The notes under the pieces are model-generated. The model worked only from the letters and a program-made list of their open reading frames with translations, was not told where the DNA came from and searched no databases. A stretch of DNA of 6,957 nucleotides from Clostridia bacterium (GTDB lineage: Bacteria; Bacillota; Clostridia; Oscillospirales; CAG-272), in NCBI GenBank assembly GCA_017559555.1, contig JAFYRH010000070.1, positions 1 to 6,957 on the forward strand, given 5' to 3'. Of this stretch, positions 1 to 5,569 are shown one piece after another; the stretch's first letter is position 1, and each line of letters opens with the position of its first letter. Position numbers and translations under genes: made by a program.

Positions 1-136
1 GGTGACCCATCCGTCATCGACCCCGCCCAAAACGCAGAGCGTTTTGGATAAGGGTTCGCATTTTGCGAGCAAGGCGATGGGAGCTTGCTCACAAGAGCCG
101 CGAGCAAAAATATTCGCCACAGGCGAAATTCCCGGA
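1..136. repeat. Hairpin-rich intergenic repeat, copy 1
   Basis: Bases 1-61 are identical to 176-236, and 123-136 are identical to 301-314, so this is the first of two units about 175 bp apart. Each unit has three hairpins. In this copy they are CCAAAACGC (27-35) with GCGTTTTGG (39-47) around an AGA loop; an inner stem GAGCAAG (67-73) with CTTGCTC (84-90), enclosed by TTTTGC (61-66) with GCAAAA (104-109); and TTCGCC (113-118) with GGCGAA (122-127). The unit may continue to the left of the window. No start codon with a ribosome binding site is present, and the open frames across it only translate the repeat. Its function and mobility are unknown. It resembles the structured intergenic repeats of gut Clostridia. 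Confidence 0.8.
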
Positions 137-143
137 TTTATTC

Positions 144-167
144 GCACCTCAAATGAGGTGCTTTTTT
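144..167 (+). terminator. Rho-independent terminator
   Basis: GCACCTCA (144-151) and TGAGGTGC (154-161) form a perfect 8-bp stem with a 2-base loop, followed by TTTTTT (162-167). The T-run lies only on the + side, so it would stop transcription entering from the left. It lies between the two repeat copies. The stem is the same palindrome, inverted, as the terminator at 1668-1685. Confidence 0.75.
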
Positions 168-175
168 CGTTCTCC

Positions 176-314
176 GGTGACCCATCCGTCATCGACCCCG
201 CCCAAAACGCAGAGCGTTTTGGATAAGGGTTCGCATACCCCACCCGAAGATCGGGGAGCTCGCTCACCAGGCGCAGGGTGAGGGTATATTCGCGCAGAGC
301 GCGAAATTCCCGGA
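176..314. repeat. Hairpin-rich intergenic repeat, copy 2
   Basis: This is the second copy of the unit at 1-136, with identical first 61 bases and identical end (301-314). The middle differs in sequence but keeps the fold. ATACCC-CACCC (235-245) pairs with GGGTG-a-GGGTAT (276-287) as an 11-bp stem with one bulge, replacing the weaker TTTTGC stem of copy 1. The last hairpin is TTCGCGC (289-295) with GCGCGAA (299-305) instead of TTCGCC with GGCGAA. Both arms change together, which points to selection on, or copying of, the structure. From 315 to 366 I see no feature. Confidence 0.8.
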
Positions 315-366
315 GCGAAGCAAGCCGACTTGTATCAAGAAAAGCACACGCCTTGGTGCCAATAGG

Positions 367-395
367 TTGACTTCTCGAGAAAAATATGGTATAAT
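367..395 (+). promoter_or_regulatory. Sigma-A promoter of the chromate-transporter operon
   Basis: The -35 box is TTGACT (367-372) and the -10 box is a perfect TATAAT (390-395), with a 17-bp spacer. A TG at 387-388, one base before the -10 box, makes it an extended -10 promoter. Transcription should begin near 402, giving a leader of about 44 nt before the ATG at 446. A 10-bp perfect palindrome, TTCTCGAGAA (372-381), sits inside the spacer and could be a regulator site. Confidence 0.85.
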
Positions 396-445
396 TATCT
401 CACCGATAAATAAGAATTTGTTAGTCAACGCCAGAGGACAATTAT

Positions 446-1021
446 ATGAGTGTTATTTTACTGTTGTTCTTGTCAATGCTCAAAATCGGTTGCTTCGCCT
501 TCGGCGGCGGGTATGCCATTATTGCATTGCTTGAAAATGAATTTATATCTAAACGAAAATGGATTGACCACGACGAATTTTTGGATGTAGTGGCTATCGC
601 AGAAAGTACACCCGGACCTATCGCAATCAACGTGGCGACCTACATAGGTTACAAGCTGAAGGGAGTGTTCGGGGCAGTGATTGCAACCGTCGGAATGTGC
701 TTGCCGTCATTCGTCATTATGTATCTCGTATCTCTCTTTTACGAGCAGTTTATGGAGATTACACTCGTGGCGGCGGCATTCAAGGGCATTCAGATCTGCG
801 TTGTATATTTGATTGCATCCGCAGGTCTTAAAATGTTGAAGAAGATGAAGAAAACACCCCTCAATATTACCGTGTTTACCGTTACCTGTATCGGAATGAT
901 TCTTTGCACGCTCTTTGATATTCATATCTCGTCCGTGTGCTTCATATTCGCCGCAGGCGTTCTCGGACTTTCCGTGTTCTTTATCAAAAAGAGAAAAGCG
1001 AAAGGAGAGAATAACAAATGA
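446..1021 (+). CDS. Chromate transporter family protein, half-size (first of a pair)
   Basis: Half-size (191 aa) integral membrane protein of the CHR family (Pfam Chromate_transp), which moves chromate or a similar oxyanion across the cytoplasmic membrane. Visible hallmarks are FAFGGGYA at residues 17-24 just after the first hydrophobic stretch, ESTPGPIAINVATYIGY at 53-69, and LPSFVIM at 86-92; several further hydrophobic segments follow and the C-terminus is basic (KKRKAK). Length fits the short one-domain CHR proteins, which act as pairs, rather than the two-domain ChrA of about 400 aa. The start is supported by AGAGGA (433-438) 7 nt upstream. The stop overlaps the start of the next gene (ATGA), so the two are translationally coupled. 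Chromate itself is not proven as substrate: many clostridial members have no known physiological role, and sulfate-like anions are possible. Confidence 0.92.
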   Translation: MSVILLLFLSMLKIGCFAFGGGYAIIALLENEFISKRKWIDHDEFLDVVAIAESTPGPIAINVATYIGYKLKGVFGAVIATVGMCLPSFVIMYLVSLFYEQFMEITLVAAAFKGIQICVVYLIASAGLKMLKKMKKTPLNITVFTVTCIGMILCTLFDIHISSVCFIFAAGVLGLSVFFIKKRKAKGENNK

Positions 1022-1593
1022 TTTATTTGCAATTATTTCTCACCTTCCTAAAAGTCGGAGCGTTTGCTTTCGGCGGCGGTTACGCTATGCTTTCTCTGAT
1101 CGGCGATTCCGTTCTAAAATACGGATGGATGACGGAAGAAGAACTCTTAAATTTCGTCGGCGTTGAAACCGTCATACCCGGACCGATAGCCGTAAATATG
1201 GCTACCTATATAGGTTATGAGCAAGGAGGATTTCTCGGTGCGCTTCTCGCAACGATAGGCGTAGTGTTGCCGTCATTTATCATTATTCTCGTGGTGGCGG
1301 CGTGCATCAAAAATCTGCTCAAATATCCGCCTGTTAAAACATTTATTGCAAGTATGCGTCCGGCACTTGGTGGTTTGATTGTATCGGTGGCTGTGACAAT
1401 GGCTTTGACGGTTTTCTTTGGCATTGATACCGTCAGCACTATCAACCTCACGTTCGATTGGAGAACACTTGTTGTGCTTGCGGTAGTGATAGCGATTCCG
1501 ATCATATGGAAACGCATTAAAAAGAAAGAGTTTTCCTCTATTCTGCTCGTGGTCATTTCGGGCGTGATGGGAATGCTCTTGTTTGGAATATAA
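1018..1593 (+). CDS. Chromate transporter family protein, half-size (second of a pair)
   Basis: Also 191 aa and clearly a paralogue of the preceding protein: FAFGGGYA at residues 16-23, PGPIAVNMATYIGY at 54-67 and LPSFIII at 84-90 match it in place and order. It is a membrane protein with several hydrophobic helices and a basic patch (KRIKKKEF, 165-172) before the last one. The ATG overlaps the upstream stop (ATGA), with AAAGGAG (1001-1007) 10 nt before it. Known paired short CHR proteins, such as the Bacillus subtilis pair, need both partners for transport and are thought to insert in opposite orientations, so this pair is probably one heteromeric transporter. Transcription ends at the terminator at 1660-1693. 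The substrate is inferred from family only. Confidence 0.92.
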   Translation: MIYLQLFLTFLKVGAFAFGGGYAMLSLIGDSVLKYGWMTEEELLNFVGVETVIPGPIAVNMATYIGYEQGGFLGALLATIGVVLPSFIIILVVAACIKNLLKYPPVKTFIASMRPALGGLIVSVAVTMALTVFFGIDTVSTINLTFDWRTLVVLAVVIAIPIIWKRIKKKEFSSILLVVISGVMGMLLFGI

Positions 1594-1625
1594 TTTTTCA
1601 AATTCCAATTTATCGAGCAGTTTAA

Positions 1626-1643
1626 GGGGGCGATTTAGCCCCC
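1626..1643. other. GC-rich hairpin after the chromate-transporter operon
   Basis: GGGGGC (1626-1631) and GCCCCC (1638-1643) form a 6-bp all-GC stem with a 6-base loop. There is no T-run behind it, so on its own it is not a standard terminator. It may protect the 3' end of the mRNA or assist the terminator 17 bp downstream. Confidence 0.6.
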
Positions 1644-1659
1644 CTGAATGGCTCGTCAG

Positions 1660-1693
1660 AGAAAAAAGCACCTCATTTGAGGTGCTTTTTTCT
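1660..1693. terminator. Bidirectional Rho-independent terminator between convergent genes
   Basis: This is a perfect 34-bp palindrome: stem GCACCTCA (1668-1675) and TGAGGTGC (1678-1685) with a TT loop, A6 on the left (1662-1667) and T6 on the right (1686-1691), extended by AG/CT at the ends. Read on either strand it is a stem followed by a U-run, so it serves both the chromate-transporter operon (+) and the TetR gene (-), whose stop codon is only a few bases away. Confidence 0.92.
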
Positions 1694-1696
1694 TTT

Positions 1697-2206
1697 TTAG
1701 GAATTCAAAACTTTTTCGATTAAATCAACGGTTTTTTGAATACGGGAGAGGTCCTTTTCGCGCGCCAAAAGGCGGAAGGCGCCGCCGATGCAAAAACGAA
1801 TCGCAAGCTCGTAATCCTCATTAACCGAATCTTGAACGAAGTGCTCCATCAATACGGTTTCAATATCATTTACCAATGCGTGCAAATCGTCGCCATAGAG
1901 TTTTTCTACGGTTGGCATATTTTCGGCAAAGTCGTTGAGAATCGAATAAATCAGTGTGCGCATTTCGCCTTGCATTTTATCAATGTAGGGATTGGGGGCA
2001 AGAATGCGGGTAACAAAATCCATGCACACCGCTTTGTGGAGGTGTTCAATGGTTTCGTAGTGGGCATAAAATGTGGTTTTGTTAATCATCGCGGTGTCGC
2101 AAAGATCTTTCACTTTTACCGATATTGAGCCTCGCTTTTTAAGATTGAAATAGGTGGTTTTGATTAGTAATTCTGTTTTTTGAAAACGAAGGTCATTTTT
2201 ATTCAT
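1697..2206 (-). CDS. TetR/AcrR-family transcriptional repressor
   Basis: A 169-aa cytoplasmic DNA-binding protein. The N-terminal part has the TetR layout: helix 1 (about residues 6-24), then the helix-turn-helix at about 29-50 (SVKVKDLCDTAMINKTTFYAHY), with the typical TTFYxHY recognition-helix ending, followed by the linker helix (ETIEHLHKAV). The remainder is a mostly helical ligand-binding and dimerization domain, with no enzyme motif. Length is slightly short for the family (usually about 180-220). The start is supported by AGGAG on the minus strand (2217-2213), 6 nt before the ATG. It is divergent from the MMPL pair, and a consensus promoter for it (2311-2283) overlaps theirs, so it most likely represses the pump and itself. 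The inducer cannot be predicted. It is convergent with the chromate-transporter operon and probably unrelated to it. Confidence 0.9.
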   Translation of the reverse strand: MNKNDLRFQKTELLIKTTYFNLKKRGSISVKVKDLCDTAMINKTTFYAHYETIEHLHKAVCMDFVTRILAPNPYIDKMQGEMRTLIYSILNDFAENMPTVEKLYGDDLHALVNDIETVLMEHFVQDSVNEDYELAIRFCIGGAFRLLAREKDLSRIQKTVDLIEKVLNS

Positions 2207-2227
2207 AATATTCTCCTAAAAATGTGT

Positions 2228-2277
2228 TTAAACAACTTTTTTGCCACAACGATGGTTGATTAAACAACTGTGGTTGT
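2228..2277. promoter_or_regulatory. Candidate TetR operators (repeated ACAAC / GTTG half-sites)
   Basis: TTAAACAAC occurs at 2228-2236 and again at 2260-2268, 32 bp (about three helix turns) apart. Two inverted pairs of the form ACAAC-N4-GTTG(A/T) lie at 2246-2259 and 2264-2277, exactly 18 bp apart. The second extends to TTAAACAAC-TGTG-GTTGTGTAT (2260-2281), with 7 of 9 arm positions complementary. A 10-bp palindrome TGTTTAAACA is at 2225-2234. The sites cover the -35 box and spacer of the pump promoter and the predicted start of the tetR transcript, so a bound dimer would block both. Binding by the adjacent TetR protein is an inference. Confidence 0.65.
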
Positions 2278-2284
2278 GTATAAT
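2256..2284 (+). promoter_or_regulatory. Promoter of the MMPL transporter pair
   Basis: TTGATT (2256-2261), a 17-bp spacer and TATAAT (2279-2284). Start of transcription is expected near 2291, giving a short leader of about 37 nt to the ATG at 2328. The candidate operator lies in the spacer. The -10 box shares two bases with the -10 box of the opposite promoter. Confidence 0.85.
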
Positions 2285-2311
2285 TATATCATAGAATATT
2301 ACAAATGTCAA
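2283..2311 (-). promoter_or_regulatory. Promoter of the TetR gene
   Basis: On the minus strand there is a full-consensus TTGACA (2311-2306), a 17-bp spacer and a full-consensus TATAAT (2288-2283). Transcription should start near 2276 and give a leader of about 70 nt that includes the candidate operators. It points at, and overlaps, the pump promoter, so polymerase can occupy only one of the two at a time. Confidence 0.85.
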
Positions 2312-2327
2312 TCGTTTAGGAGGAAGA

Positions 2328-3578
2328 ATGAAAAAACTTGCTAATGTTTTAGTAAAGTACAGATTGGTTTTCTTTTTTGCAAGTGTAGCGCTTGCTATTT
2401 TTTGTGCCTTTTTGATTCCAAAGGTCACAATTAACAAAGATCAATCCAAGTATCTTGCCAAGGATTCCAAGATGAGCCAAGGCTACGAAATCATCAACAA
2501 AGAGTTTCCTGTAATTGAGCTCAAAGATAGTTTTCAAATTGTGTTTGGCGGCTTGACCACCTCGCAAAAGGAAACTATACACAAAGAGCTTGCCGCGTTT
2601 GAGGGAGTTGCGAGCGTTGACTATGAGTTGGATAGCATCGAACACAATTCAAAAACGTTCAGTATGTATGTTGTACATACCAATTATGTCGCCGACAACG
2701 ACCGAGTAAGCGCAATCATCCAAAAAATGCACAACCAATATGAAGACACCTACAAGGTTTACAGCTACTATTCGGGTGCGCAGTTGGATGTTTTGGATAG
2801 ACTCGTTCCCATGGCAATCACTATTGGTGTTATTGTTCTGCTCTTTATGTGCAAATCCTTTTTCGAACCCTTCCTTTTGCTGGTATCCATTGGTGTTGCC
2901 ATCATGATCAATATGGGAAGCAACGTTATTTTTGAAAGCGTTTCTGATATGACTTTCTCCATAGCGGCAATCTTCCAGCTGGTGCTTTCCATCGACTATT
3001 CCATCATGTTGTTGCATCGCTATCAACAAGAGTATGCACTGCTTGGCAGACAAAACAAACCCAAGGCAATGCGAAACGCCATTATGAATGCGTTCGGTTC
3101 TGTCTCCAGCAGTTCTATCACCACCATTATCGGACTGCTTGCGCTTTTGATGATGAGCTTTACCATTGGTAAAGATATCGGGCTTGTTATTTCCAAGGGT
3201 GTATTCCTCAGCCTTGTTTGCGTGTTTACCGTAATGCCCACACTCATTCTTTGGTTCGACGTTCTTGTTGATAAACTTGATAAGGAAACCTTGAAGAAAA
3301 AACTCAAAAAAGGCTTTGAAAAAGAAGATTCTGACGTAGAAGACAATCCCGAGCAGGAGCAGGTAGAATTCCAAGCAGAAGAACTTCAAGAAGAAACGCA
3401 AGAAGAACCTCAAGAAGAGCCTCAAACAGAGGAAGCTCAAGAAGAAATTCAAGAAGAGGAGATTCAATCGGAAACTCAAGAAGAGCTTCAAGCAGAAGCC
3501 GAAGAAGAGGCGGTTCAAGAAGAGCCCGAGGCAGAACAAGCAGAAGAACAAGAGAAGGAGGAAGAGGAAAATGTTTGA
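2328..3578 (+). CDS. MMPL/RND-family transporter, N-terminal half, with acidic C-terminal tail
   Basis: 416-aa membrane protein with one six-helix MMPL/RND repeat: helix 1 at about residues 11-31, an outer (porter-like) domain at 32-156, then five helices at about 158-176, 180-200, 209-229, 260-282 and 284-310. The fourth helix carries the Asp-Tyr pair (SIDYSIMLLHRYQQE, D223-Y224) that carries protons in MmpL proteins; the usual Gly four residues before the Asp is replaced by Val219. Residues about 330-416 are a cytoplasmic tail made almost only of Glu, Gln, Ala, Pro and Thr in EEPQ/EEIQ-like units. The start has AGGAGG (2318-2323) 4 nt upstream. The stop overlaps the next gene by 8 nt. A typical MMPL protein has two such repeats in one chain; here the second is the next gene. 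Probable role: proton-driven export of a lipid or hydrophobic compound, repressed by the divergent TetR. Substrate unknown. Confidence 0.88.
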   Translation: MKKLANVLVKYRLVFFFASVALAIFCAFLIPKVTINKDQSKYLAKDSKMSQGYEIINKEFPVIELKDSFQIVFGGLTTSQKETIHKELAAFEGVASVDYELDSIEHNSKTFSMYVVHTNYVADNDRVSAIIQKMHNQYEDTYKVYSYYSGAQLDVLDRLVPMAITIGVIVLLFMCKSFFEPFLLLVSIGVAIMINMGSNVIFESVSDMTFSIAAIFQLVLSIDYSIMLLHRYQQEYALLGRQNKPKAMRNAIMNAFGSVSSSSITTIIGLLALLMMSFTIGKDIGLVISKGVFLSLVCVFTVMPTLILWFDVLVDKLDKETLKKKLKKGFEKEDSDVEDNPEQEQVEFQAEELQEETQEEPQEEPQTEEAQEEIQEEEIQSETQEELQAEAEEEAVQEEPEAEQAEEQEKEEEENV

Positions 3579-5379
3579 TAAAATCGTTGGTTCTATTGGT
3601 GCATTTAGTTATCGAAACAGAAAAATCATTTCTGTCATTTCCTTTATCCTTTTTGTTGCCGTGCTTATTGCTTCCACACAACTGATTATTGAATATTCTT
3701 ATGCCGAAGAAAGCATCGTTACCGACATTTTCCCGCAAGATGATACGATTGTTCTTGTTTACGATGGCAAAGACGAAGCAAAAATGGAGGAGATCATTCA
3801 ATATCTCGAAAAAGACGAACACGTCACCTTGGTTCAAGGATACGCCAATACGCTTGGCATGAAAATGTCCGCATCGGATCTGTCCTCCATGATGGGTATC
3901 CCTGAGATGTTTGTCAACACGCTGTTCTACATCAAAGAGAATGGCATGGAAGTAACAGATATGACCTTGGTCGATTTTGTAACCTTTATTGCGTCTGATG
4001 AATTTTTGAACAATGAGCTTTTCTCTTCTATGATCGATGATGAAACAAAGGGACAGCTCACACAAATGAAATCTCTCGTTGATGCACTCGCAAGTGAGGA
4101 AGAATATTCTGCCGAAGAAATCGCAGGCATTCTCGGTGTTGAAAAGCAGCTTGTTAAGAGCATTTTCTTCATTGCTCAAATGAAAGACGCGCACATCACC
4201 AACATCACCCCTGTGTTTTGGGCAAACGTAGCCGATGCATTGGGAATGGATGAGGAAAACATCGAGCGTGTTTTTGGTGTTCAACCCGTAAGAAGCTTGT
4301 TGTTTACAGAGTTTGTTGATATCATCACAGAGGTTGCAAAGTACGCCGATGGCATTCTTGATGAGGAGCAGATGGCACAGTTGGGCATGCTCAAAGAAAT
4401 GTCTGATATGGTTCGGGAGGGAAGAGAATTTGCTCCCCGTGAACTCGCAGAGTTTTTTGCAAGTGTGGCAGAGAGCGACATGCTCAATGAAAACACGTTG
4501 ACCCTGCTCTATATTATGGCGCAGAGCAGTGCTGTGGATTTGAGTGAGGTTCGCGTTCCGCTTTATGATTTCTTTATCTTCCTTTCGGAAGAGATTTTGA
4601 CAAGCGAAGCATTTTCTTCTTTCTTTGATGAGAACGTAACTGCTCAATTTGAAGAAGCAAAGACAACCATGCAAGAGGGCTTGGCGCAGCTTGTTGGAGA
4701 AGATCATTCCAGAATGGTCATCACGCTCAACTACGAGGTTGAATCCGAAGAAATTTATGCTTTTTATGACAACTTCAATGCAATGCTTGCATCCACTCTC
4801 TCGGGCGAATACTATTTGGTTGGCGCAACTGCAATGTCCTACGAGGTATCGCAGAGCTTTGAGAGCGAGTATCTGATCATTTCCGTTGTAACCGCTGTTG
4901 CAGTATTTGCGGTAGTTTGGTTCACATTTAAGAAATTCTTCTTGGCTTTGATGTTGGTTGGCGTTATTGAATGTGCGGTATTCTCTATGATGAGCGTTAT
5001 GGTTGTCATCAATTTGCCCATGTACTTTATCCCGCTTATTCTCGTTCAATGCATTTTGATGGGTTCGATGATCGACTACGGAATTCTTTTTACCACATAT
5101 TACATGGAGGTTAGAAAAGAGTATAGTGTTGAGGAAGCGCTCCCTGAGGTTATGAGAAGAGCGACCCACTCCATTTTGACCTCGTCTCTCTTAATTGTGT
5201 TGGTTACCTTGATTTGCGGTAGATTGATGTCGGGTGCCGTTGCAAGCATTCTCACCACTCTTGGCATTGGTTCCTTGTGTGCTATTTTGCTCATCCTCTT
5301 TGTGCTTCCTTCGCTGCTTTCTGTTTTTGATAAAATTGTTGTTAAGCAAGAAAAAGAAGAAATTGATGAGTTTGACTAA
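3571..5379 (+). CDS. MMPL/RND-family transporter, C-terminal half, with large repeated outer domain
   Basis: 602-aa membrane protein that supplies the second six-helix repeat: one helix at about residues 18-40, a very large outer domain at about 41-433, then helices at about 434-452, 456-479, 485-508, 534-550 and 556-584. GSMIDYGILF (498-507) contains the full GxxxDY proton-relay motif (D502-Y503). The outer domain holds three related helical units, starting near residues 99, 179 and 287 (SASDLSSMMGI, SAEEIAGILGV and FAPRELAEFF), of a kind not found in the small porter domain of the first half. Translation starts inside the end of the upstream gene, with AAGGAGGA (3555-3562) 8 nt before the ATG, so the two are coupled and made together. 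The good ribosome binding site argues for a real second gene rather than a frameshifted single gene. No clear terminator follows it. Confidence 0.88.
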   Translation: MFDKIVGSIGAFSYRNRKIISVISFILFVAVLIASTQLIIEYSYAEESIVTDIFPQDDTIVLVYDGKDEAKMEEIIQYLEKDEHVTLVQGYANTLGMKMSASDLSSMMGIPEMFVNTLFYIKENGMEVTDMTLVDFVTFIASDEFLNNELFSSMIDDETKGQLTQMKSLVDALASEEEYSAEEIAGILGVEKQLVKSIFFIAQMKDAHITNITPVFWANVADALGMDEENIERVFGVQPVRSLLFTEFVDIITEVAKYADGILDEEQMAQLGMLKEMSDMVREGREFAPRELAEFFASVAESDMLNENTLTLLYIMAQSSAVDLSEVRVPLYDFFIFLSEEILTSEAFSSFFDENVTAQFEEAKTTMQEGLAQLVGEDHSRMVITLNYEVESEEIYAFYDNFNAMLASTLSGEYYLVGATAMSYEVSQSFESEYLIISVVTAVAVFAVVWFTFKKFFLALMLVGVIECAVFSMMSVMVVINLPMYFIPLILVQCILMGSMIDYGILFTTYYMEVRKEYSVEEALPEVMRRATHSILTSSLLIVLVTLICGRLMSGAVASILTTLGIGSLCAILLILFVLPSLLSVFDKIVVKQEKEEIDEFD

Positions 5380-5474
5380 TGCTTTTTGCCAAGCGACATA
5401 GATTTGTTCCCTGAATTTTTTCACATTTTTTACCCTAAAAATATAAAAAAAAGAAAAAAATACTATAAAACCTA

Positions 5475-5503
5475 TTGCAAAGTGGGTAAAAATGTAGTAT
5501 AAT
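5475..5503 (+). promoter_or_regulatory. Promoter of efp
   Basis: TTGCAA (5475-5480), 17-bp spacer, perfect TATAAT (5498-5503), in a strongly AT-rich stretch with A-tracts just upstream (5436-5469) that may act as an UP element. Transcription should start near 5510, leaving a leader of about 60 nt. A 12/11-base inverted repeat (5424-5435 with 5484-5494, one extra T) flanks the -35 box. The leader itself shows no riboswitch that I recognise. Confidence 0.82.
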
Positions 5504-5569
5504 AAACTCAACTATGTGTCGGACAAGCATTTCGGCATAAATTTTGACTTTCTGTTTTTGGAGGTAATT

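Noticed and set aside
1..236. CRISPR array
   Set aside because: There are only two copies, 175 bp apart, with 61-base repeats and no short regular spacers, and no cas gene is present.
2..281. Two overlapping open frames (74 and 72 codons) in the left repeat region
   Set aside because: Both translate the same 61-base repeat in different places, have no ribosome binding site or known protein pattern, and lie over hairpins and a terminator.
2649..3551. Minus-strand open frame of 300 codons with a Phe/Leu-rich start
   Set aside because: The apparent hydrophobic segment is only the complement of the GAAGAA-rich acidic tail; there is no supporting start signal.
3316..3575. Frameshifted pseudogene of a single fused MMPL gene
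   Set aside because: Considered because the two frames overlap at the middle of a normal pump. A well-placed AAGGAGGA, a methionine start fitting a helix-1 N-terminus and a cytoplasmic tail favour two real genes. Kept as the refuting case in the findings.
3304..5169. Minus-strand open frame of 621 codons opposite the MMPL genes
   Set aside because: It is a long antisense frame created by the codon bias of the real genes. Its translation is rich in His, Cys and Asn without domain pattern, and the part opposite the acidic tail is a Leu-rich artefact. The + strand proteins have clear MMPL motifs and ribosome binding sites.
5516..5569. Extended N-terminus of EF-P from the upstream ATG
   Set aside because: The 18 extra residues are not part of EF-P and have no ribosome binding site, and the start would lie only a few bases after the expected transcription start.
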